The notes: generated by a model not told the origin, from the letters alone. Positions 11,631 to 26,400 are shown, numbered from the stretch's first letter. The stretch is DNA of 64,000 nt from Cotesia glomerata (GCF_020080835.1 NC_058158.1:1674001-1738000), one strand, 5' to 3'. Numbers and translations are program-made.

Positions 11631-13116
11631 TTATTTTTTTTTTTAATTGTTTTTTTAATTACTATGAATTACAACTAAAGTGAATTTTATTTGTGGATAG
11701 TATTTTTATTTTGAGCACACATTTAAAAATTTTCACATATGTATTTTTACAATTATAACTAAATATACACGTACTAAAAATGTATATATACAACGTTTAC
11801 AATTCTGAATTTCGGTTATAAAAAAAAATATACCGCATGATAACTGTCATACCGTTTGAAGGTATCTTCGAATGAATTAATTTAAAAAATGATACTGAAG
11901 TTAGCTGACAGCTGTCAATTTTTTTTAAATATTAATAAAAAATCGATTACAATAAAAAACTTCTTTTAATTTTTACATGTGGAATTTTTTAATTAAATTT
12001 TTTCCAAAACAATTTTATTTTTTTTATATAATACTGAAGTTAGCCGTCAGCTGTCAATTTTAAAAATTTTTTAACGGATCAATTACAATAAAAAAATGCT
12101 TCTAAAAATTTTCACTTGTAATTTATATTAATTTTCATGACATTAAAGTTAGCTGTCACTTGAAAAATTTTTAATTTTATTTAACAATTAAATTAACTCT
12201 AAAAAATTATTATAAAATAATTGAATGTTTAATTTTTTTTAATTTCTACATGTCAATTTTTTTTCTTATTTTTTTTTGCCTTTTAATTAATTTATTAACA
12301 AAAATTCTAAAAATTATTAAATATCTGCTAAATTAATTTTCATTTAATTTTCACATGTGGAATTTTTTAATTAATTTTTTTTTTATAATAATTTAATTGC
12401 TATAAAATTCTAAAAAAATTTCTAATGTTTGTCTTCAACTTCAGTGTCATTTTTTTATTGCTATAAAATAATAAAATTTCTTATCCACTTTTATAATTTA
12501 GATGAAAAATATGAAAATATATCATGTAAGCAAACTATTCGTAACGTGATTGGTCGAATATATCATAAGCATGAAAATATATGCAAACTCTATAGTCAGG
12601 CGCGCGCTTGCGCGCGCAAATTTAAATTCTAGTTAGATGAAAAATATGAAAATATACACAATTAGACAAACTATTCGTAACGTGATTGGTCAAATATATC
12701 ATAAGTATGAAAATATAGATAATTCCATACTAAATTCACACGCGCGCTTGCGCGCGCAACGTATACTAGTGTCAGTTAACTTCAGTGTCTTAAAAAAACA
12801 ATAACAAATATTTACAACAACAATAACAACACTACATATCAAAGTAAGAGATAAATTAATAAACAATTGTCAATAATATTTTTATTAATAAAACAAATTA
12901 ATTGTTAATTAATAATTTATTATTGAAAATTATTTAGATGGTGGCGCTTCTGGCGTAGTTGGTTGCCATGGTAAAAAAGAATCAAAATCTAAACCATTGT
13001 TTGCTGTTGTTATTTCTGGTTATTTCAGGTTATTTCAAAGACGTCGGTCAATGTGACTTGTGTTATTGATACTCGTGGAGATAAATAATAATCAAAGTAA
13101 ATAAATAGATATTAAA
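11631..13116. promoter_or_regulatory. Divergent Alg12/nudC intergenic region
   Basis: Separates the start codons of minus-strand Alg12 and plus-strand nudC. The Alg12-proximal part is AT-rich, with family-3 copies at about 11890-12130 (GTTAGCTGACAGCTGTCAAT, GTTAGCCGTCAGCTGTCAAT) and a family-1 copy at about 12137-12345. The nudC-proximal part contains the duplicated CCAAT/GC-hairpin module and then a mixed-composition stretch at 12940-13080, which probably includes the nudC start site and 5'UTR. Confidence 0.5.
12501..12758. promoter_or_regulatory. Tandemly duplicated CCAAT plus GC-hairpin module
   Basis: Two copies about 135 bp apart begin at 12501 and 12636. Each has AGATGAAAAATATGAAAATA, then CAAACTATTCGTAACGTGAT with ATTGGT (12549 and 12685; an inverted CCAAT box), then TATATCATAAG, and ends in a GC palindrome. 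The palindromes are CGCGCGCTTGCGCGCG-type inverted repeats at about 12600-12617 and 12741-12758. In a genome this A+T-rich, two conserved GC palindromes with retained CCAAT boxes between divergent genes suggest a regulatory role. That role is inference. Confidence 0.5.
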
Positions 13117-16100
13117 ATGTCAAGGGAGGAAAAATTCGATGGGATGCTGATGGCCATGGCCCAGCAGCACGAAGGAGGAGTCCAGGATGTAAGTTTTTAA
13201 TTTTTCATCGGTGACAAATGATATTTTGTCGCTTGATTAACCTCAAAAGTTAGATCATTCTAGAAGTTAATCGATGAATCATTTAAAATTGTCTTTTGAT
13301 AATGTTTAATTTGATTTTTTTTTTAGCTATTGGACACTATCTTCAATTTCCTTGCTCGTAAAACGGACTTTTACACTGGTGGTGGCGAAGGAGCAGCTGA
13401 GAAGGTAATTTTCAGGACTACCAAAATGAATTACTATTAATTTACTTTTAATTAAATAAAGCTTTAATTTTTTATTTTATAAACTAGAATTAATTTGATT
13501 GATATTTTTAGAAATTTTTTAACAAATAATTTATAGCAACAAAATTTATTTAAAAAATTTCATTTTTAAAAGCTCTGAAAAATTATAAATGCAATTTTTT
13601 TAAAATAATTATTATTTATTTTTAATCAAAAAAAGCTTTAATTCTTTATTTTGTGAACTAGAATGAATTTTATTGATATTTTTAGAAGTTTTTTAACAAA
13701 TAATTTATAGAAAAAAAATTTATTTAAAAAATTCCATTTTTAGAAGCTTAAAAAAATTACAGATGCAATTTTTTAAAAATAATAATTTATTCTTAATTAA
13801 ATAAAGCTTTAATTTTTTATTTTATAAACTAGAATTAATTTGATTGATATTTTTAGAAATTTTTTAACAAATAATTTATAGCGACAAAATTTATTTAAAA
13901 AATTTCATTTTTAAAAGCTCTGAAAAATTATAAATGCAATTTTTTTAAAATAATTATTATTTATTTTTAATTAAACAAAGCTTTAATTCTTTATTTTGTG
14001 AACTGGAATGAATTTTATTGATATTTTTAGAAGTTTTTTAACAAATAATTTATAGCAAAAAAATTTATTTAAAAAATTCCATTTTTAGAAGTTTAAAAAA
14101 ATTACAAATGCAATTTTTTAAAAATAATTTTTTAGGTTTAATTCATTTTTTTAGAAAAATAAAAAAATTATCAAGTTTTTGCTAATTTTAGTTTAATTTA
14201 TTTTTAAATAATTTCATGCTCAAAATTAATTTATGATATTAAAACTCTTGATTATTTTTTTATTAAACATTCAAATTTATTTTTGTAATTTTTCAGCTGG
14301 TAAATAGTAAATTCAAAAAGCATCAAGCTACAGCTATCGCCAAGCACAACAAAGAAAAAGCAGAACGTGCTAAACAGGAGCAAAAACGCCAGGAAAACGT
14401 AGAAAAGAAGCGCAAAGAAGAACAAGAAGCCGCGAAGATGATGTTGGATGATGATAGTCCTTGCAAAATTGAAGAGGTAACTGATGAAATGGCGGATAAG
14501 TTGGAAGAAGAATGGACTAACAAGTCTGAGGTATTTATAATTCCATCAAATTAAATTTCTCAACAAAATATAATACTAAATATAACGTCTTGGCCGACGT
14601 TTCTAATTTTTTTATTTATTAAATTGAAGCAAAAAAATATTTTTTAAAAATTGCACTTAAAATTCTCCAAATTTTTTACAAATTTATTTTTTAAAATAAT
14701 TTTTTCAATAAAAAAAATTATTAAAAAAAAATATTTTTTAAAAATTGCACATAAAATTCTTCAAGTTTTTTATAAATTGATTTTTTAATATAATTATTTC
14801 AATACAAAAAATTATAAAAATTTTTATATGTTGGCTAACTTAATTTTCATCAACAAAATAATTTTTTTAAAAATTAAAACACTTGAATTTTAATTTTAAA
14901 TCCAGTCCAGTGCATCAGTTCCTGGTACCAGTTCCTCGCCGGTAAACGGCCAGACCGAAGCAGCGGCTGAAAAGAAGAAACCAGAGGAAGCGAAGACAAA
15001 GGAAGACGATGATGAAGAAGACGAGGTTGAGAAAGGCAAGCTGAAGCCCAACAGTGGAAACGGAGCCGACATGCCCAATTACAGATGGACACAGACGCTT
15101 CAGGAGGTCGAAGTAAGTACTACAATCTCTACAATGTTATTTTATTAATACATTTTGTTATTTATAAATTATTTATTTATCAATTTACTTGAAATTAGAA
15201 GTAGAAAATAAATTTTAACGCATTACAAGATAAATAAGTATCACAGATACAAAGAGCTTCGTAGGCGACAATTTATAATTTCAAATAATTAAGTTAAATT
15301 ATTATTTTAATAATTAACTTTTTAATTAGCTGTGCGTGTATATTTAAACACAAACAAAGTTGAATGGCCGCTTGATTTATTGGCTTCATACAGCTCGCTC
15401 CTCTGCTAAGATAATTAAATTTTTCTTCATTATTTATCCAGAAAGTTTCTGCACTAAAGAAAATGAATAATTATCCCATAATTATTGGCATATCCACGAG
15501 TACCCTGTCGCCGTAATTTTAATTTTAATTAAACAACGTCTGTCTCTCTCTCCCAGTGGTATTTTAATAAGTTATTTATTTAGTCGTATTTATCGCGAAC
15601 TCGCACTGAAAAATAAACGTGTTTAATTAGTCTCGTCAATCAATTTATTGATTGATTGATTTAATGATGATGATTGTGAAGATAAAACAGTGATTTAAGA
15701 TGGTATAAATAGCAGTGAGATGAATGAATAATTATTATTGTTAATATATGGAAGTGTAATTGAATAAATGCTTACTCTCCATGTAAAGTACTCCAGCTAA
15801 TAGACCAACCATAAAAAGAAAACTCATCGTACAAACAAGAACCGTCAGTTGATGTCTTGCACACCAGGATTTTTTGTACATAACTACCGATCTGCCTAAT
15901 CCATTGACGACTGTAAAATGTGTGCTACTTGCTACTGATGCTGCGTCTGCTGATTTTTGCTTTTGCGGCACCAGTGTTGGCGGTTGTATGGCTGCTAAAT
16001 TGGCTGCTGTGAGTAGTAGAGTTCCTGATGATGCTATGCTCTATTTTAAAAATTTAATTATAATTAATTGATTGAATAATTATCTATATTTTTAAGGGAA

Positions 16101-19100
16101 TAAGAAAAATTTTGTTTTCAGGATAGTCAGAAGACAAAATCGATTTTTTTTTAGTGATATTTAGTGTCATTGCAAAGGTCTTGATTTGAATTTAAATAAA
16201 TATTTAGGCTGCATTTGAAAATGTTTTATGTCTAAGTACATAATTAAAAAATAACCCTGTATTTTGTGAACTATTGACATTTTTAAAGATATAAACTCAT
16301 CCTGATGTTACACTCATCGAGAGCTTTCATTTGAGTACCCACATCAATTTTTCATATATTTTATATATTTGTATGTATTATATATGTATATATATGAAAA
16401 ATATATAAAAATGCATGTGGGTACTCAAATGAAAGCTCTTGATGAGTATAACATCGGGATGAGCTTATATCTTTAGAAATGTCAATAATTAAGAATTGAC
16501 TTTGCTATCTTGTCAACTAATGATATTTTTTCAAGATATAAGCTCATCTTGATGTTACACTCATCGAGAGCTTTCATTTGAGTACCCACATGCATTTTTA
16601 TATATTTTTCATATATATACATATATAGTTATATGGAATATATATAGATATATGAAAAATTGATGTGGGTACTTAAATAAAAGGACTTGATGAGTGTAAT
16701 GTCGGGGTGAGTTCATATCTTTAAAAATGTTAATATTTCACAAGATTCAAAGTCATTTCTTAATTATGTATCTAGAGATAGAATATATATTTTCAAGATA
16801 TAAGCTCATTCCAATGTTACACTCGTCAAGAGCTTTCATTTGAGTACCCACATGCATTTTAGATATATTTTTTATATATACGTATATGGAATATGTATAA
16901 ATATATAAAATATGTGAAACATTGATGTGGGTACTCAAATGAAAGGTTTTGATCAGTGTCATGTCGGGGTGAGCTTATATCTTTAAAAATGTCAATATTT
17001 CACAAAATACAAGGTAATTTCTTAATTATGTATCTAGAGATAGAATATATATTTTAGAGATATAAGCTCATCCTGATGTTATACTCACCGAGACCTTTCA
17101 TTTGAGTATCCACATCAATTTTTCATATATTTATATATATTACATATATTTATATGTATTTCATATATGTATATATGAAAAATATATCAAAAATGCAAGT
17201 GGGTACTCAAATGAAAGCTCTTGATGAGTGTAACATCAGGATGAGCTTATATCTTTAAAAACGTCAATATTTAAAAAAGTACAGTGCAATTTAACAAAAT
17301 TCATTATTTAATAACGCAAAATTGTATTTATTTTTAGTTCACAAGTCACGGCAGTCACATAGTGACTGCACGGTTGCTAATTATTAATTTTAGATAGATA
17401 AATTTAAAAAAAGAAGAACGAAGAAAACTTACATGTGCACTGACTGTTGATTTCTGTGAAGATGATGAATTTTTACCCGAAGGTGCGTTGCTATCAGAAT
17501 TGGAATTAAGATTGTTGTAATGATGATGCTGGACCCAATTATGGACAGAGTACTCGTCGCCACTTTCTTTATCACCAACGCGACCGATAACCAAAGAAGG
17601 CCTTGGGATGTGCCAATTTTTGTAGTTCGGATCGGTCATTGTTGCCACCAGCGTCGACAGCTGCGTCTCGCTCGTCGTCAACATTCCGATCGATCCTGAT
17701 AATAACAAACCATAAACCATAAATAATTATTAATTATCCTTCAGCAGTTAATTTACACCTCAATCTTGATAATTATAAATTATCAACAGAGTTTTAAATC
17801 GTAATAAGCGAAAAATTAACTAGCAATTAATTTATAAAATTGTTGGTGAGTCTCAATAGGATTACGTGTCCTATGAAAGCAAAAAATTGCAATCCATTGC
17901 ACAATTATTTTTAATTTCTTAATTACTGTCACATAATAAAAATAGTAATTATTAGATTTACATGTGCATGTTATGTACCAGCACACGTATATCTGAATCG
18001 AGTGTTGAAATATCTGTTGCTTTATATTGTACATTACAATATAGTATAAAAAAATAAATAAAACAACTTGCCAGAACATGAATGTAAGTATATTAAATTA
18101 TAGTTATAGCGTATCTATGACATTTTGTTGGAAAAGTACAATGAACTTACTCGAATCTTCAATAATAATAATATTATTTAAAAAGCTTGTTTCCACTTGG
18201 CAAATAATTAGATTTCCTTTTTTAAAAATTTAAATTAAGCCACAGAAAGTAATTTTTAAAAATTTAAATAACAATCCCAATTATATCTCGCGGCTTTATA
18301 ACAGCACTCCCGAGAATTAAACTTTGGTTTTATTTTACGGTCTTGACAATTTAAAAACACACACAGTAAACGTGCTCTGTGCTTTGACTATCCACCAATT
18401 TTTTTTTTTTTTTTTTTAATTAACAAAAAAATTTTTTATTTATATTTATTATAAAAATTTTTTATTTATATTTATTATAAAAATTTTGTATTTATATTTA
18501 TTATAAAAATTTTTTATTTATATTTATTATAAAAATTTTTTATTTAAATTTATTAATTTTAATTTATTTTTAAATTAATTTTATTTTTTTTATTTCAAAG
18601 CAATGTTAAAAAAAAAAAAACGAAAAGTAAAATTGGCAATTTGCTAAAACTTGAATATTACATAAAAACTTTCGCGCAATCAGCAAGCGTAATGTGGACA
18701 TGAACTATCAGCATTTGTGCCAGTTATGATTATGAAACAAAAACGTCTATTGGAAAATCGTGCACAGAATCACCCGCGACTACTGTGTGAAGTTTTTCTC
18801 GCGGATGTTTTTCGCTTGTCAAGTAAGATCCTCGATCTAAGATCCTGGAGTCTCTCCTCACTCTCTCGCACACACGGGCACGCGACTAGAGCGTCTGGTC
18901 GTTGGACTGACTCGAACCGATCTTCAGCCGGTTTTATATACCTTCGTATCTCCCACCGCTAACTCACCTTACTATTGAGTACCAGCGGCATGTACGAGGC
19001 TGCTGAAACGTCCGTTTTGCTACAGCGAACCATACCGGATATACCACAATACAATCTTATTATATTATATATTTACTATTTTTCAGTCAAGGGTCTCTTG

Positions 19101-21617
19101 CTTTCTTGCTTGACGAAATAAAACGCTACGCTGTTATTTCGTTTTTTATCTACAGTATATAAGAGTATATTTATTATAATTTATCCAGGTTTCCCAATCA
19201 GTCTGACGGGCACGATAACCCAGTCAATTAAATTCATTTTTATTCTCTCGATGTCAAACTAATCAACGAGAAATTTATTTTTTATTCCGAGTGTATTACT
19301 GTTAAATTAAATAATATTATTTAATAATAATCCAGTAATCTAAGTTTGCTGATTATTGTTTCTGTAAGGTAAGTTTTTTCAATAATATTTTTAATTATTT
19401 ATTGTAGATGAGCAATAAGTTTAATGTCTGGAAGCGTAAGTTAATTAACCGGAAAAGATTTCGAGACTTGAAAGAGAGAGGAGATCCAGGCGAGGTCGAC
19501 TTTGATACAACAAACTACATGTATCTATCTCAATTGGCAGTTCAAGTATATATGGGAATTGCGAGCGGTCCTAACAAGAATGTATATGTATATTGCAAAC
19601 CAAGTTACTTATATAGAGCCTGTGTCTTTTATATGTGATACAACATCCTTCAATTCACCGCGGAAGTATCTACTAGTCATCAAATTCTATTAAATATCGA
19701 TGATATTTAATATTGAAGATACTTTACAATTTTTTTTTTAATTAGTTAGTTTTTTTTAATTTAAAAAAAAAAAATGGTAATTATTTAATAGAATATTGTT
19801 TTTTATAATAGGAAATTTAGATTTATTTTTAAAAAATTTTGTTGATAATTAATCGTGATATTGAAATTAACAATTATTTTTTTAATTTTTTATTACTAAA
19901 TTATTATAAAAAATTCCACGTTTAAAGATTGAAAAAAATTACAAGTGCTATTTTTTAAAAATATTTTTTTTTTTACAATTTGTTAGAAAAAAATTGTCAG
20001 ATATTTAAAAAAAAATTTTTTCTTTAAATTTTTTCATTTTTAATGAAATAAAAAAACATTAAGTATTATTTTTTTTTAGATTAAAATTAAAATAATTATT
20101 TATAAGTGGGGTCCATCCTATTTTTGACCATATCTAAGTGAAAAATTAGCATTTAAAAATTTTTTTTTAATTCTACTTGTTTTTATGGCGCATTTATAAT
20201 AAAAAATGTCGTGAAAAAAAAAAAAAAAAAATAAGATTTTGATAGCTTTTTTGCCTTCAAAAGTTGGAAAAAAATTTCGGCTCATATTTTTGGATAAAAT
20301 TTATATTTTATCTTTTATTGATATATTTTTTTTTTTTGAAAAGTCCATAAAAAAGCGAACAATTAAAAAAAAAATTAAATATAATTTTTTAAAAAATTTA
20401 TAAATTTTTTTTGAAAATTTGTTAAAATTGTGATAATCAACTTTTTTTTTTTTAATTATTCATTTTTTTTATCTATTTAAAAAAAAAATATCAATAAAAT
20501 CAAATAGAAATTTCATTTAAAAAAAATGAAAATTAAAAACCTCACTTGTAAATAATCATAAAAATTTTATTTCTTTTAAAATTTATAAATTAAAATTTTA
20601 TAAAAGTTTAATTTTTTAATTCGTTTAAAAAAATTTTTTTTTTAAATTCATTTTTTTTATTTATATTTAAAAAAAAAAATATATCAATAAAATTAAATAA
20701 AAATTTCATCCAAAAAAATGAAAATTAAAAATCTCACTTGTAAATAATCATAAAAATTTTATTTCTTTTAAAATTTTATCAAAGTATAATTTTTTAATTC
20801 ATTAAAAAAAAATTTTTTTTTATAACAGTAAAAAAAAACAAGTTTTTTATTCCAATTAATAAATTTTTTATTCCGGGTATTTTCCTAAATAAAATTTAGA
20901 AAGAACTAGACAAAAAAAGGCAGAATACAATCGTACGCTGACAATGCATTTTATCAACTCGGTAAAACCGAGTGATTAATAAAATTAATAAAAGAAACAA
21001 ACAACAAGATGGTTAATTTAAGGTGCATAAAACACGAAATATAGTTGCTCAATAATGAATACATTAAGAGGCATTTAATTAAAACAGAATGATAAACGGG
21101 ATTTATTTATGTTTAAGATTAATCTAGATCCCAGGTCAAGGTCCTCGGCATCACGCTAGGATACCTCGCTCCTGGATCCTCAGTCTCCCGTGTCCCGGAG
21201 CTAGGTCACTCGAGTCTTGAGCATCTGGTTAAATAATTATTTTTCAGTCGTAGCATTGGGCATCAAGAATACAATTTCCATAATATTACATTTTATTTCT
21301 GCAAGGATTGCTGGTACTACGTATCATTAAATAAAATTAAAAATAAAAATATTAATTCTTAAATGTTCCATGTTTCACACAGCATTTTCGTGTGACCGTC
21401 ATCTCCATCATGAACATCAACATCAAGCAATAGACCAAGCAAATACAAGGGATTTAATTAAATGCGTTGGGTTTGCAACGCTACAATGTTTCATATCAAG
21501 GAACACTAAATGAGTGTGTACGTGAGTGTCGATGAAGAGCGCCGAAGGCAAACCGCTTTGGTGTGCCGGTTTATTGTGAGATGCTGAAGCTAAAGCTGAA
21601 GAAACACTCGCTGGATT

Positions 21618-21656
<39 letters not shown>

Positions 21657-21658
21657 TG

Positions 21659-21705
<47 letters not shown>

Positions 21706-23465
21706 AAGTAGACAAGAAGCACAGTAAAGCCAGACTCTGATAATACCTCGAGCTTAAGTAGTTGTTGTATATAATAGCTAGCTGGTGATTGTACGTGAGC
21801 ACCAGCACGTCTATGTGCTCGTGGAGGCGGCAGCAGTTCCAAGTTCCAACAACATTATTGCGCGTGAGATAAGAAAAGTGAAAGGCTCGCATGTATAGTC
21901 AGCCGACGCCCGCAGACAATCAGAGAGACCCGAAGCATCCCGACCTAGTCTAACCAATTGTTATTAACATGGGGCTAGTTGACTAGACTGTCTTCTGGCT
22001 ACTGGATTTATTGATTTAATTAATTCGGGTCAAATGGCTCTTAAGGATTTTTTTGAGGAATATTTTAATCCAAATTGCGCAATTTCAATATGACATTAAA
22101 GTTAGCAGTCACTTGATTATCTTTTAGTTTTTTTTTTTAACAAATAAATTTGTTCCAAAAAATTATTTTTTAAAAATTGCATTTTTAAGGGATACACTTA
22201 GTGTGACAGCCTAAAAAAAGGCGATTTTTGGGAATTAAAATAAAAAAAAACTACTGTGTGAGTTGTTTTAAAATTTTAAGGGTATATTAATACATATTTT
22301 AAGAATATACAGTAAAATTTTTGAAGAAAAAAATTGAATATTTTCCGAGTTACACGCGATCTCCGACGGCGCTAAAAAAAAAAAGGTCCTCCACTGCTAC
22401 AGTAATTCCGGCCTTCTCCATGGATGAAACATAAAAAAAAAAATTTCTCGTTCAACTAGAAAATATTGTCCGTACAATGACCCTAGGTCGAAAAAAAATA
22501 TAAAAAATTGATAAAATGGCGACAATTTTAAAGAAAAAGGTTGAATTTTACCCAAAATTTTGGTCGTTTTTGGCTTGCCAAAATTTGATTTTTTATTAGA
22601 CAAAAAAACTGTAGGGTTATTGTATGGAGAACTATATACAGCACATGCAGAAAAAAATTTGGTAGTGACTGGATCATTTGTCTTCTAGTAATCACTGCAG
22701 CAAATTCGAAAAACGCTGTTTTGAGAAAAACGCGTTTAAAAATAAAATTATCCTATTCTAACTGCCGAGCGTCTACTCTTTAAATGGCTGGAACTCAAAA
22801 GCTATTTGAGATATCGATTAATATAAAATAAATTAAATAAACTAAATAAAAATTTAATATAAAAATTTTAGTATGTTATTTTTAAAGGTATGACCTATCA
22901 AAATATGAAAAAAACAAAAAAACGCCTTAAAGTTAGCAATCGTACTTGATTATTTTTTAGTTTTTTTCTAACAAATAAATTTGTTTCAAAAAATTATTTA
23001 AAAAAAATAGCATTTTTAATTTTTTAAAATTTCTACATGTCAATTTTTTTTCTTATTTTTTTTGCCATAATTTATTTGTTAAAAAAATTCTTAAAATTAT
23101 CAAATATCTGGTAAATTAATTTTCATAATTTCAATGGATTTACAAGGATATTAATATTTATTTTTATAGTTACTTCTACACCTTTATTTGTATTTACATT
23201 TAAGGTGGATAAGAATGTATAACACGGAAGAAATTTAAACTGTCATAAGAGAGACAAGGCCGGGCCTTGAGTCAAGTGACTCAACGGTCCAGAATATTGC
23301 TGTCATTTATATTATTGTTAATGCTAATCTCGAGTATTGTTACCCAAGATTTTGCATTCTTATTAACATAACTCGCGTAATATTTAATCAATATCATTCA
23401 ACGGCCTTACCACCAGTGCAATGATTTATCTTCGCACTATTGTATTTATATTTTCATTTATTCAT

Positions 23466-23496
<31 letters not shown>

Positions 23497-26400
23497 GAAA
23501 AACAGCGTGAACGTGAATTTATAATTGAGATTATGATTATCTAAGCTCTTTCCCATGGATTATATTTTTTACGGAAGCTAATTATGCGGAATGATGCTCA
23601 GAGTTAAGAATTTAATAGTTAGACTGCGGTGACAATAATTGTGCCCAGCAATCTGAGGCAACAAAGAAATACCAGAACCTTGAAAAAACCGGCTAAATAC
23701 TCCTATTAGTGTTTTTTTTAACAAGTTACTTTTTTTCCCACATTCTTTAAATCAATTTGAACAATTTTTATTCTTCTAAGTATTTTTTTTTTTGGTAAAT
23801 ATGTACAAGCGGGGTCAACGATTATTATTTTCATTTTTTTTAACGAAATTTCTATTTGATTTTATTGATATATTTTTTTTGAAAAATACATAAAAAAATT
23901 AATTTAAAAAAAAGTTTATTATTACAATTTTAACAAATTTTCAAAAAAATTTATAAATTTTTTAGAAAATTGTGATGTTCAATTTTTTTTAATTGTTCGT
24001 TTTTTTATGTACTATAAAAAAAAAAATATATCACAAAGATAAAATAGAAATTTTATCAAAAAAATCTGAAGCCAAAATTTTTTTCAATTTTTAAAGATGA
24101 TTTTTTTAATTGAAATATTAATTTTTTGATATTTTCGATATCACCGCCGTAAAAACAATGAAATTAAAAAAAAAATATTATGATTATCCATCAATTCATG
24201 AAAATTAAGTTAGCTGACATTTAAAAATTTTTATAATTTTTTTTATTAAGAAAATTATTACAAAAAAAAAATAAAAAAAAATTCCATTTGTAAAAAACTT
24301 AAAGTGCAATTTAAAAAAAATATTTTTTTGTTATAATTTAATTATTAAAAAAAAATTAAAAATGTCGGTTAAGTTTATTATGATTATTAATTAAGTTAGC
24401 CGACATCTAAAAATTTTTATAATTTTTTTTATTGAAAAAATTATTAAAAAAAAAATAAAAGAAAAATTTCATATTTCAAAAGTATTTTTGGTCCAATTTA
24501 ATTTATTATTATCATCAATTCATCATGAAAAATAAATTACCCGACGTTTTTAATTTATAATTTTTTTTATTAATAAAATTACAACTAAAAAATATTTTTA
24601 AAAAAATGCACTTAGAGTTTTTCAAGTTTTTAATGACCGAAAATTTTTATTTTTCAATAAAAAAAATTCTAAAAATTTTTAGATAGCTAACTTAATTTTC
24701 ATTCTATTTTTTGGCTAAAAATAGGTTTGACTCTAATAAATAATTACCAATTTTTTTATTGTTAATTTTACCCGTAAATCATTTCAGAATTATGAAAGGC
24801 AAGTTAAAAAAAAATTTAAAGAAAAACAAATTAACAAGAGTAAAAGTTTAAACACCGCTTGAGGGAAGGTCAAAGTAACGGGTATTTCCGCCAATTGATA
24901 TTTTGACTCATCGATCAAAAAAGAAACCGGATGTTCAAATGAGTAGGACCTCTAACATGAGAAAATAAAAAGAAGACGGAAATAAAATTTTCCACGCGGG
25001 ATTTTTTTATTTTATTTCGTCACGTTGGCCAGCTAATATAAGTTAAGCGGTCAAGCAAGTGTTTAAATAAAAATAAAAATAAAAATGTCATTCGGCCTCA
25101 CCCGAAATAGAAGGTAGATTTCATGTGATATGAGATTTTCTTTATTTATGTTATTTAATTTGTTGAATAAAAAACGTTTATGTAATTTTTCAATTTTCAA
25201 TCCGCAATAACTTTTAAACAGTTTTTTTGAATTCTATGATGAATTTCAAACCGTGAATTGATCAGATAAAAAATTTCGGAATTTGTTTGAAAAAAATGCT
25301 TTTTTCGATTTTTTTCGTCAACGATATCTCACAAACGAACCAAGCGATTTTGACCGGTCCGGCGGCGATCGACGTAGTTTTTTTATGTTAAGAGCTGATT
25401 AGTTTTTGAAATCGGTCGGTAAAGCTGTTTAAAAGTCATTTTAAAAAAACGACATTTGAAAAAAAGTTTTTATTATTTTAAAATTTTTGAATGGCCTATA
25501 AAATTAATAAAAATCTTTATAAAGTATAAGTGTTATAGGTCAAATTGAAGGTAATATAATCAGATTCACCATAAAGTTTCCAGAAATGAGCTCTTTTCTG
25601 TCAGTCAAATGTTATTCACGGTTAAAGTTACAAAACTTGAAATTTACAAAATTTTGAAAATTTTAAATGGCCGCCATTTCTAAACTAATTAACCGATTTT
25701 GCTCATCTTCGAACTCGACCTCGGTAATTACCCAAAGAATATGTGCACCAAGTTTCGTCAAGATCGGTTGAAAACTTTTCGAGATATTCTCATGACAAGG
25801 CTGGTTATATTACATATATATATCAGATATATATATATACAGGGTGTCCCAAAAGTCACGGACGCCATTGTAGCATCTGATGAAAAAAAAAATTAGGAAA
25901 ACGGTTGACTCTGAAGGCCATCCCTGCAACTTCCCGCCAATCTTGTATCTAAACGCTTGAAATTGGACTTATGACGTTTTTGAGCTTTTCAAGCTTATAA
26001 ATACAATTTGTGTTATTTTGAGCTCTCCGAGCTCCAAAAAATAGCTTTTTTATGCTTTCGAGCTCAAAAGTTTGATAAAACACTATTTTTTGAATTTTCA
26101 AATCGCAATAACTTTTGAATGAATGAACCGATTTTTACGCGGTTGGTGGCATTCGACGCAGTTTTTTAAGCTTCATGAAGAATCTTCAAGTTTAAATTGA
26201 TAGAACGAATAATTTCGGAATCATTCCGAAAAAACACTTTTTTCGATTTTCTTTCGTCAACGATAACTCACGAACGAATCAACCGATTTTGAACGGACTG
26301 GCGGCGATCGACGTGGTTTTTTGATCTTAAGAGCTGATTAGTTTTTGGAATCGATCGGTAAAGCCGTTTAAAAGTTATTCCAAAAAAACCCCATTTGCAA

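Noticed and set aside
12925..13010. Minus-strand frame reading NNGLDFDSFLPWQP... to a stop
   Set aside because: It lies in the nudC 5' flank, has a stop close upstream, and cannot be joined in phase to the membrane-protein exon using the acceptors I could see. Coding-like composition was noted, but support is insufficient.
18900..18930. GGTTCGAGTC considered as a tRNA B box
   Set aside because: No matching A box or cloverleaf is present at the proper distance, and the sequence coincides with the initiator region of a TATA promoter.
19408..19638. 76-codon plus-strand ORF after an acceptor-like TTGTAG
   Set aside because: No family is recognised, a GTAAGT lies early in the frame, and the second half degenerates into TATA-rich codons. 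It could be a transposon remnant.
21423..21842. 139-codon ORF on the minus strand
   Set aside because: Its centre is a translated (AT)n tract (IYIYIY...), so it is a microsatellite artefact.
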